Source of the DNA: Takakia lepidozioides
Lineage: Eukaryota; Streptophyta; Takakiopsida; Takakiales; Takakiaceae
Assembly: GCA_030704615.1 (NCBI GenBank)
Contig: CM060734.1
Location: 16,556,001 to 16,616,000 of the forward strand
Direction: 5' to 3'
Length of the DNA: 60,000 bases
Shown here: positions 46,906 through 54,924 of the stretch, one piece after another
How positions within the stretch are numbered: the first letter of the stretch is position 1
Layout: each line of letters begins with the position of its first letter
The notes under the pieces: generated by a model
Told to the model about the DNA's origin: nothing
Databases searched by the model: none
What the model saw: the letters and a program-made list of their open reading frames with translations, nothing else
Program-made: the position numbers and the translations under genes

Positions 46906-48803
46906 CTAAGTCTTCAGCTCGACCAACTCTCTGTGGCTCAACCGGTAGGGCGCCTTGGCAGGCGGTTCCGATCCCGGTATCACCTCAATCTTGTGGTCAA
47001 CTCCTCTTCGCGGTGGCAAGCCGCTTGGTAATTCCTCCGGCATCACATCCTGGTATTTCTCCAAAATCCCCTTGATCCAATCTGGGCTCGGCTCCCCATC
47101 GCCTTCTCCCTTCACTTCTCTAATGTAAAGCAAGAACTGGGGTTCGTGTGCCTCCTCCACGGCCCACTCCCTTGCTGACAAAAGGTTTATTCGCCCTCCC
47201 ACGGATTTGGGCGTTTCCGACACTCGTAAGACCTCGCCACCATTCCCACATGGCAGCGTGACTACTCTCTTGCGGCCATCTATGACCGCTCCGGATTTGC
47301 TCAAAAAGGTCATCCCTAAAATGAGATCTACTCCATCGATCTCGCAGATGGTGAAGTTCTCACGTCCCTCCCAACTCCCCAGTTGAAGAGGAACATCTAT
47401 CGCCAACCTTGTCGCCAACTGTGGTTCTCCTTTGGCAGAACGCACCTCAATAGAGGCCCCCACGTCACTTGTCGGGAGTCCCAGCTTTTGTGCCGTTGCC
47501 GGTGTCATGAAGGAGTGCGACGCTCCTGTGTCCACCAACAACGACACATTAGTTCCGGATATTATCCCATCCACGAACAATAACTGACTCCCTTTTCGTA
47601 AGGCGCCAGTTTCCTGATACAACTCACAAGAAAATTTGCTTACCTTGCAAGTCCTGGCGACCACCGCTTCCACCAAGCGACTGATGGTATCTTCCGACAG
47701 CTCCGTGGTCGCCCGAGTCATGTTCAATTGTCGGGGCTTCGTGCACTTCTTGGCCATGTGCCCGGGCTCCCCGCAATTGAAACACACTCCATCAAAGGTC
47801 GCCTTCTGTCCGCCATAAGCCGCTCCACCCGCTTTTCCTTTCGGAGCACCGGGTGCCGCCTTGACGTGTGAAGGCCCTCCCTTCGATTTCCACGTGCCAT
47901 TATCGCCGCGTGGCCTATCCCACTTCTTTTCCGGTCGGAAGGAGTCACCTTCCCGCCGAATCTTCTTGTGGTTCAGCTCCGTACGGCCTTGTCTTTCACC
48001 CCTAGGGACATCCGAGAAACATTCAGCCCTCTCAATTGCCTCGTTCAAAGTTTTGGGTGGCTTCTCCTCCAACTTCCGCCTGGCCCATGGGGCCAGTCCC
48101 GCCACAAAGTTGAAGACCATTTCTGGTTCTGCCATGTCCGCGACTTCGAGCAACAGCACATTGAAAGCCTGGACGTACCCCCAAATGTCATCTGTTTGCT
48201 TCAAATTCCTCATCTTGTCCCGGGCAAGTCAGGACGCGTTGAGGGGCACAAACTGTCTCTTCAACAATTCCTTGAACCCACTCCAGTTCAAGGTTTCCGA
48301 CTTGGACCTCGGTCGTGAAGGCGTTTCTGCCACCATTGTTGAGCATAGCCCCTCAAATAGGTGGGAGCCACTTCCACGCGATCCTCGTCACTCAACTTGG
48401 CCGCCCGGAAGTACTGCTCCAGCTCCAAGAGCCAGGTGTTGAGTGCCTTCCGATTTCGGACGCCCTCGAAGGTGCCGGGTTCCTTAGGCTTCACCTTAAA
48501 CTTTGCCTTAGTGGAAGTGGCATTAGCCGCCTTCAACACGTCTTTCAACGTCCCGCCAAACTGCGCCAACAACCCTTCCCAAAAGGCTGCCGGCATGGGA
48601 GGCATCTCTTGGTTTGTCGGAGCTCTCAAGGATTCCTCGGGCTCCGACTCCTCGGATTCCTCCCGCTCTTGGGCGGCCTCGTTTTCGGAAACATGCATCG
48701 CTTCCTCAAACAGCCGCCTCGGTGACACGCCGCCCCCATCGGGCTCACCAGGATCATCATCTTTTGGGCCGTTCCGCTTTCGCTTCGGCTTGCCCGACCC
48801 CAT
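46906..48803 (-). pseudogene. gag and protease, copy B
   Basis: The start ATG at 48801-48803 (MGSGKPKRKRN) lies about 40 bp after the primer site. A basic/acidic N-terminus precedes the gag core. The frame shifts near 48292 (GPSRKP) and a TGA replaces Trp near 48229. The CCHC knuckle [14 protein letters not shown] and protease [12 protein letters not shown] are intact, and a TAG replaces Gln near 46905 just before RT. So gag, protease and RT are all uncoupled. Confidence 0.92.
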
Positions 48804-48844
48804 GATGAGGCCAATCCCAAGGACAATCGTGTACTGAACTCTAA

Positions 48845-48856
48845 GCTCTGATACCA
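48845..48856 (-). other. Primer-binding site, initiator tRNA-Met type
   Basis: Minus-strand TGGTATCAGAGC two bases inside the 5' LTR. This is the standard plant LTR-retrotransposon PBS complementary to the 3' end of initiator tRNA-Met. Confidence 0.93.
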
Positions 48857-48858
48857 AG

Positions 48859-49584
48859 TGTCGCGCACCTCACTTCGGTAAACTCCCCTTCAAGTCATAG
48901 TTACTCGCTTTGATGCGCGCGCCTGACTCCCAACCTGGCCGCCGGGCCAACTTGGAGCTTCGGCTGCTCACCGGGACATAACGGTCCCCTTTCGCTTCCC
49001 TCTAAAACCCTCCACCTAATTGGGACTAGGAGAATTCCCTTTGGTAGATGGCAGTCCGGAACAGCTCCCCACTCTTTGGTCGCTTTCCGGCTCGCTCGCT
49101 TACTCACTAGTTTTTGGTCACCAACGGGCTTGCACCGTTCTCGGGGTTACTACTCCCTATATATACTTCTGTAGCTGTCCACGGGGGTTCCACAACCAGC
49201 CATGCCATTTTATGGCGAACCACCACGAAAACCCTCGACTCCCGGTGATGAGTCGCGGTGAGTCTTGGCCCGCTCACCACGGCCCCTATGGACCGTGATG
49301 AGTCCCAAAACTCCCACGACTCCCACCACGAGGTCTCCGCCCCCATGGTGAGTCCTATGCCACCCCCACTAAGTCCCGCTAAGCTACCTCCACCCCTTGT
49401 GGAGCCACCCCCACCGCAACCCGGTGTGCGGGGCTTCCACCTAGTGAGCGCCTCCGCTTCCCTGAGTGCCTTGGGCACTCAAGGGTGCTTCAGCCCCCCA
49501 TACCTATCGCTGCCGCTGCCCCCACCACAAGGGCAGCCCCTCATGTGTCCCGACCCCCTGCCCTCAAGGCAAAGGGCCGCGACA
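48859..49584 (-). repeat. 5' LTR of copy B
   Basis: 726 bp. A TATA box TATATATA at 49158-49165 is conserved with copy A. TSD TGCAC follows at 49585-49589. Confidence 0.97.
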
Positions 49585-49670
49585 TGCACCGCATTCCAAT
49601 GTCCGACATGGAAATGCGGTGCCGCATTCCAATGACCGACATGGAAATGTTGTGCCGCCTTCCATTGTTT
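49585..49670. repeat. Palindrome array (GCGG type), right arm, remainder
   Basis: TGCACCGCATTCC completes the palindrome split by copy B. Two further degraded units follow (GGAAATGCGGTGCCGCATTC at 49610-49629, then one with TTGTGCCGCC). 49670-49860 is non-coding with a duplicated CATACCGGTTACTCTGGTAT. Confidence 0.85.
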
Positions 49671-49867
49671 CATACGACAATGCTAATGAGTCTCATACCG
49701 GTTACTCTGGTATATTCATGACACATGACTCTCATACCGGTTACTCTGGTATATTTATCCGGACAGACACATTGTAGAAATGAGACATCAAATTGTAAAC
49801 AGTGGGCCAATTCCGACAGTTATTCAACACAATGAAACACAATCACAGAGAAGTGAGGTACGATGGG

Positions 49868-49873
49868 TTTATT
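49868..49873 (-). terminator. Poly(A) signal AATAAA of gene P'
   Basis: Reverse-complement AATAAA in the context CCGATCAATAAACCC, about 70 bp past the stop of 49943-50521. The same GATCAATAAA context occurs at the 3' end of the paralog (51713). Confidence 0.6.
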
Positions 49874-49942
49874 GATCGGACACGATGTCTCACATTTACC
49901 AACTGCAGACAAAACTAAGCCCTTCCTCCTTCTACATGGGCT

Positions 49943-50521
49943 TCACCAAGTCGACGGAACTTCGATAGCCCTCAAAACAAGCTCATTACTGTTGCGGCAC
50001 CTCGAGGTAAACTGCAATTCGGTCGTTCTGCTGCCCTTGCTGGAGCCGACGACAATGTCATGTCCATCAATGATACCACCATCATACATTGACAAGGTCA
50101 CTGTGGGCCTCATGTGCTCGTGCGATTCGTCTTCGCAACTCAGCCGAATGTCTCCATACACTGGAAGAGCGGAGTGATCTCCACTTATATAGTTTTCCCC
50201 GGTGTCGTCCTCCCTGGTCCACTGGCAGCAGTTCCAGCGCCAAAGCGAGGCCGTGCGTGATCTGTCCGGCATCCCTTTCCAGCTTGGTATATCGAGGTCA
50301 ACAATTTTCAAGACCCACGGACCGCATTGACCCTCGCCCTCACCTCGCTCAAAGCGGTAATAGCCCTCCAAATACTCCATTGCGCGCAAAGACTCTTGCT
50401 TGATTCCAGCAGCGTCTGTGAAAACAGAGAGCCAGACAATGATGTCTCCTGATTCTGGTTTGAACATAGCATAATCGTGGCCATGATAAGGGCAGTCGGC
50501 TGGAGTTCGGTGGCACGGCAT
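49943..50521 (-). CDS. Unknown transposon gene P' (diverged paralog of P)
   Basis: MPCHRTPADCPYHGHDYAMF, then ESGDIIVWLSVFTDAAGIKQ, LWRWNCCQWTREDDTGENYI, LSMYDGGIIDGHDIVVG and a C-terminal NSNELVLRAIEVPS align end to end with gene P (MPCFRNRDDCPYGGIDYGMY, TSGDIVIWYTNYTEDTG, LSIYDGGMIEGQDIVV, THELVLRAVKVP). About 192 codons, intact from this ATG. The ATG is preceded by a possible acceptor (TTTTCAAG|G), so a 5' exon may exist. Transcribed away from P; the intergenic space is about 550 bp. Absent from the left arm. Function unknown; the conserved Trp, Asp and Cys pattern suggests a small beta-rich fold, which is a guess. Confidence 0.55.
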   Translation of the reverse strand: MPCHRTPADCPYHGHDYAMFKPESGDIIVWLSVFTDAAGIKQESLRAMEYLEGYYRFERGEGEGQCGPWVLKIVDLDIPSWKGMPDRSRTASLWRWNCCQWTREDDTGENYISGDHSALPVYGDIRLSCEDESHEHMRPTVTLSMYDGGIIDGHDIVVGSSKGSRTTELQFTSRCRNSNELVLRAIEVPSTW

Positions 50522-50747
50522 CCTTGAAAAGTACCGGAGTACTGGAGTACGCTCAATGACAGCAGCTTCCGGATGGAGGAGGAGCAGCGCGGTGGCTGAA
50601 AAAAGTTCAAGCTAACGCTGCAATTCCTCACAAACACTCCAGGGCACATTTAAATTTCCCCCCTACAGGATCCTGGACGGATGAAGATTGGCTGCTCCAT
50701 GAATGTAGCCGTTTCAGTTTCCTACCCTGCCATGCAAACTATGGGCA

Positions 50748-51629
50748 ATGACTGCCAGGTGGGCCGATAGCCACTCGACACGACAAAGTCCATCCCCCCT
50801 TCGATGTAAATGCGGCGCCGAATTTCCATCCGGGGATGGACTTCGGTGGCATATCTCAACCTATACCCCGTGGATGAGAAAGAGGTATGGGCGTCATGAA
50901 CACGTTACACCTCCGTCGGTGGGTGCGTGGGACCCAGATGCTCCATTATTGGAGGCCGGACTGCTCTTCCGCTTCGCATCATTTCCAAAATCTAAGGGCT
51001 TCGTTGCTGTCCGCAAGGTCATTGTCATCGGCATCCAAGTCATCCTCAGGTCCTCCTTTGCAAGGATGCCGTGCTTCCGGAACCGGGACGACTGCCCTTA
51101 TGGAGGCATCGATTATGGAATGTATTCGGCCACATCGGGAGACATTGTTATCTGGTACACAAATTACACAGAAGATACTGGCTCGATTGTGGAAACATTG
51201 GTGGCTTTTGAGTATATCCCAGGCCAGTACGCCTTCGAGCGGGGTGACGATCTTGGTCTGAGGAGTCCGTGGCTCATGCGCATCCTTGATTCCGATTTTC
51301 CCAGCTACGACGGTCATCCATGCAGAACAAGGTGCACTGCTATGTTGTTGCGGTGGAACTGGTGCCAGTGGACGTGGGTGGACTCCATCGGAGAGACCTA
51401 TTCTCCTGAAGCAGTGCGCTCCTCTTCTCCATTGTATGGGGACATTCGCATTGGTGTGGAGGACGAAAACGTGAAGCTTTCCATATACGATGGTGGTATG
51501 ATTGAAGGGCAGGACATTGTGGTGAACATCAACAGGGGCGGTACAACGGCTGCAATCGACTTTACCTGGAGAAGCCCGAAGACTCATGAGCTAGTTCTGA
51601 GAGCAGTCAAAGTCCCATTGACAACGTGA
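50748..51629 (+). CDS. Unknown transposon gene P, right-arm copy (intact)
   Basis: One open frame of 293 codons. The paralog and the splice-like site before it (TTTGCAAG|G) suggest that the conserved protein may begin at the ATG at 51067, giving about 188 residues. The upstream part (FRFASFPKSKGFVAVRKVIV) is shared with the left arm. Conserved blocks are GGIDYGMYSATSGDIVIWYT, WLMRILDSDFPSYDGHPC, LLRWNWCQWTWVDSIGE and VKLSIYDGGMIEGQDIVVN. No signal peptide, membrane span or known catalytic motif. AATAAA at 51713. It is the best-preserved coding sequence in element 2, suggesting it mattered for the element until recently. Confidence 0.55.
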   Translation: MTARWADSHSTRQSPSPLRCKCGAEFPSGDGLRWHISTYTPWMRKRYGRHEHVTPPSVGAWDPDAPLLEAGLLFRFASFPKSKGFVAVRKVIVIGIQVILRSSFARMPCFRNRDDCPYGGIDYGMYSATSGDIVIWYTNYTEDTGSIVETLVAFEYIPGQYAFERGDDLGLRSPWLMRILDSDFPSYDGHPCRTRCTAMLLRWNWCQWTWVDSIGETYSPEAVRSSSPLYGDIRIGVEDENVKLSIYDGGMIEGQDIVVNINRGGTTAAIDFTWRSPKTHELVLRAVKVPLTT

Positions 51630-51712
51630 CTTGTATTCAGTAGGCACAGGGCTAACGATTTGTTTGCACAATCAGCACAGTAGACGTGCTTCAAATGCAA
51701 TTCATGTGGATC

Positions 51713-51718
51713 AATAAA
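51713..51718 (+). terminator. Poly(A) signal AATAAA of gene P
   Basis: AATAAA 84 bp after the stop of gene P, conserved in the left arm. Confidence 0.6.
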
Positions 51719-52025
51719 AACCTCATTGTGCCCTCTTTTTATTCTATTTTGTGTCCATCGTTCCCAGAATGCGTCATTGCTCATTTCGTTTGGGATTGGG
51801 AGTGTGGGAGGATTTTGCAAGTGGCTGTTAGGCTGAAATGGGCCCCCATTGTACAGAGCAATACCACCCTACCATTCGCGAAACATTGCCATTCAATATA
51901 TAATTCTAAAAAACATTGCTGAACCTCCTTCATCGGGAGGTCCTTCTCCCCCTATGACCGTGGCACCCTTAACCCTATTCCCGCGGACACATATTTCCGG
52001 AAAATAGTCTGCTCATGTTTTTTTT

Positions 52026-52091
52026 CACACTTACGACTCTGCTCATGGCTCATGCCGCTCATGGCTCATGGCTCATGAAATAGCAGCCCCC
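52026..52091 (-). repeat. Right terminal inverted repeat, element 2
   Basis: Reads on the minus strand GGGGGCTGCTATTTCATGAG followed by CATGAGC repeats. Near-identical to 28670-28735. Confidence 0.85.
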
Positions 52092-53645
52092 CATGTGACA
52101 GGCATCTAGTGGGATCATGGTGGATGGAGAATCAATGAATTTGATATGAATCAAATTCCCTGTGAAATTGAGAAAGAAAGATTGTCCAAACAATTCTTTC
52201 AGAGGTTCTTGGAATTGCCAGACGGTTGCAAAGAAACATTCTTAAGAGAGTGCATGATGTTGATCCAGAGTGGGGTCTGGAGAAAGGAGTGATAAAGATT
52301 TATCAAGTGGCTTGTAGAGGGAGAGCAAGTTGGTTACCAACACTGGTTTATGTGATAGCATTGCTATGCATTAAACGAGTGGAGTTTGAAAGCTGGGAGG
52401 AACGGAAGGTGAATGTTTACAATCACATGCATGAAGAATTTGCACTGGTAAAGAACTAGGTACCCAAGGATATCCTGTAGATCAAGCTTACACCAAGAAC
52501 GGCCTTTCAGACTTGTCTTCCAAGCTTAGTAGGGACAGCAGCTGGAAGACGGCTATCATTGGGACAAGGACCTCCTAGTTTTGAATCATTGTTTGGAAGA
52601 AAAACACCAACAACACCACTAGCCAGCAGCAGCGGGACCATTTCAGTTTGGACAGCCGGTTGCACCAGCAGCACCAATGGCTTTAGCAGCAAGCAAAACC
52701 AGACCGCCGTTTCCTTTATATGATGGGAAATCTGATCCGGATATCCATCTTAATCAATTTGAGAACATGTGCACCATTTACAATGAAGCAACAGACCAGG
52801 AAAAGATCCGATTATTTCCTTGTTCAATGGCCAGAAAAGGCATTGAATGGTTGGCAACCTTTCCAGCCAATCACTTTGCAAATTGGGCGGATATGAGAGC
52901 CGCATTTCAAGAACGATATAGATCCAACAAATCCACGTCTTAAATCTTCATAGGATTACAGAACCTGAGACAGAAAAAGAAAGAATTGGTAGTCGACTAC
53001 CTGAAGAGAATGAAGACTCTGATCAGGAAGCTACCTCAAGCACCAGGTGACAACTTGCAAAAATCATGGTTCATCAATGGACTTTGTCCTGAATATGTAA
53101 CCATGGTTACAGTCATGCCTAACAACACTTTGGCAGAAGCAGTAGGAACTGCAAAGAAATTGGAATTGGGATTTCATCAGAGCAGAAGTACAGATTCCAA
53201 GGATCCCTTGGAAGAAGAAGACTCTGATGATGAAGAAAAACCCAAGCAAAAGAAGAAAGAAGTGATTGACAAAACCACTTTGGATCATAAGATAGCAGAG
53301 GCTATCAAGAATTTTAAAGATGAAGGGCCACGAAAGGCAACATGGTGTCACAAATGTGGGACTGCATGACACTTGGCAACAGAATGCCACATGAAAGACA
53401 AATACTGTGATATTTGTCATATGAACAATCATAATACCAGCCATTGTATTTACAATCAACGGGCCAAGAAGAGTGGGTACACACGAGAGGTGGGGGTACA
53501 CCAAGTCCAAATCCGACAGGGAGGATCGGATGGACCAAGACGATACAATATGGGTAATCGTTATCAGAGGCCACGAGATGACTATCCACCATGGGATAGA
53601 GAACATCAACCCAGAAACAAAGAAATTGGTAACGTAACCTTCTAG
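52092..53645 (+). pseudogene. gag with two zinc knuckles, second gypsy family
   Basis: 52092-52670 contains poorly framed pieces (FLELPDGCKETFLREC). 52677-53369 is the capsid-like domain: PFPLYDGKSDPDIHLNQFE, RLFPCSMARKGIEWLATFPA, NWADMRAAFQERYRS, LEEEDSDDEEKPKQKKKE. A stop at 52942 and a TGA at 53367 interrupt. The knuckles CHKCGTA-HLATEC (stop inside) and CDICHMNNHNTSHC follow. The frame ends near 53643. It lies directly right of element 2 and could be the gag that follows the ORF1-like region at 25-28.7 kb. Confidence 0.8.
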
Positions 53646-53714
53646 TATAGCCAGGGGTGCATTAAAGCTTGAAAGAAATCCAGGCATATACGAGAGATAC
53701 TACAGGAGAGAGTT

Positions 53715-54923
53715 TTGGTTATTGCCTCATTAAAGATACAAAAGACATGGGACATGACTGATGAAAGGGAAGCTAGACTTCACAAATATTCAGCAAAAAA
53801 AGAAAGATATTTGAAAGCTAATTATCCATATCTCTGGGAGAGAGGAATAGACATAGGGAAATCATCTGGACCTCTCACACCATTAAGGCCAGAGAGTACA
53901 TCACCCATACCGGAAGATCCAGATTTGGATGCCACTCCTTTTTATTCTTTACAAGAAAGATTAAGGGATTTGGTACAGGAAGAAGATCAGCCACGAGGGG
54001 AAAGATCTGGTACATCCCTGGGTTAAAGATTTGACATAAATCTTTGATCAGAGTACGCATAGAACACCAAGAGCAGGAACTCCAGTTTCTAAAACACAAG
54101 CCAAAGAAGGAGAGGAAGATGTGGTAGAGCCAACGGAGAGTTCAGACTCTCCAACACCACTTCAGTTGAGTTATATGAGTGAGGAAGAAGAAATCCAAGA
54201 GAAGAACTTGGAAGATGAAGAGTACGAAGAAGTAGACCCAATAGTTGAGGTTGAGACTACAACCAGGACATCCCAACCTATTGGACCTGGATCAAGTGGA
54301 GCACTTGGATCACAGGCCAACACAGGTGTCGGCTGAGAGGGATCAGGCGGGCAGCTTGGATCTGGCTCTGGGGGGACAGGGAGTGTGGGAAGTAGTGCAA
54401 TTGGAGCTGAGGGTACTGCAAGTACATAGGGGCCAATAGCAGGGAGTGCTCTGGTGGGAGTTCCACCACTACAAGAGCAGGTCCTCAAGGACCAGCACCT
54501 ACAGGAGGACTAGCACCTGTTAGAGGGCAGGGTGTAGTAGGGCCACAGATGGTGGTACCTCCAACACGGGCAAAGCCACCTTTTCCAATATATGCAAGAA
54601 AAAGGGATCCCGATGTACACATCAGCCAATTTGAGCACATGTGTATAGTGAACAATGAGAATGGCGATGATGCCAAATTGAGATTGTTTCCTTGTTCACT
54701 TATCAAGAAAGTAAGTGAATGGTATGCAAGGTTTCCTAATAATCATTTCCTAACCTGGAATGGCCTTAGTACAACATTCCGGAACAGGTTCAGGACAAGC
54801 AAAACTGAGGATGAAGTGTATGGGAGTCTACAACAGTTCAGGCAAAAGAAGCATGAAACTGTTGAAGAATATATGGAGAAAATGGAGTTAATGATGAAAA
54901 AGCTGGCTGCTGTATCCAAATGA
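53715..54923 (+). pseudogene. Second gag copy, truncated at an inverted junction
   Basis: Begins with a charged region (DEREARLHKYSAKKERYLKA, PFYSLQERLRDLVQEED), an acidic part (YMSEEEEIQEKNLEDEEYEE) and a Gly/Ser-rich low-complexity stretch (54280-54500). The capsid domain is at 54549-54923 (FPIYARKRDPDVHISQFEHM, LRLFPCSLIKKVSEWYARFP, VEEYMEKMELMMKKLAAV). It is homologous to the first gag, so two gag domains stand in tandem. The sequence stops at about 54923, where minus-strand pol begins. Confidence 0.75.
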
Positions 54924-54924
54924 A

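Larger units (their letters stand above)
42633..49584 (-). mobile_element. Complete Ty3/gypsy chromovirus, copy B
   Basis: 6952 bp with two 726-bp LTRs and a perfect 5-bp target duplication TGCAC (42628-42632 and 49585-49589). Same family as copy A. The LTRs differ at about five positions by eye (roughly 0.7 percent), so the insertion is recent. It inserted into the middle of one palindrome of the right-arm array and is absent from the left arm, so it postdates the arm duplication. The internal coding region has several stops and frameshifts, so it is non-autonomous. Confidence 0.97.
28670..52091. mobile_element. Large MULE-like transposon with giant inverted arms (element 2)
   Basis: Both ends carry GGGGGCTGCTATTTCATGAG followed by ATGAGC repeats, matching element 1. 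From the left: terminal repeat, unknown gene (-), palindrome array, methyltransferase-like gene (-), assembly gap, 5' part of that gene (-), central palindrome array, transposase N-terminus (+). Then comes an inverted copy of the left half (methyltransferase-like gene +, palindrome array, unknown gene pair, terminal repeat), itself interrupted by chromovirus copy B. I see no 9-bp target duplication: the left flank ends GGGTGCTCG and the right begins CATGTGACA. The structure therefore probably arose by inverted duplication of one half of a normal element, and may not have inserted as a unit. Confidence 0.7.
39225..52091 (+). repeat. Right arm of the giant inverted repeat (interrupted by copy B)
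   Basis: Reverse-complement partner of 28670-33941. Without copy B and one TSD it is about 5.9 kb. Homology begins at TTTGGGAATCGCAGGTAATG (39225), which on the left lies against the gap, and runs to the terminal repeat. Confidence 0.85.
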
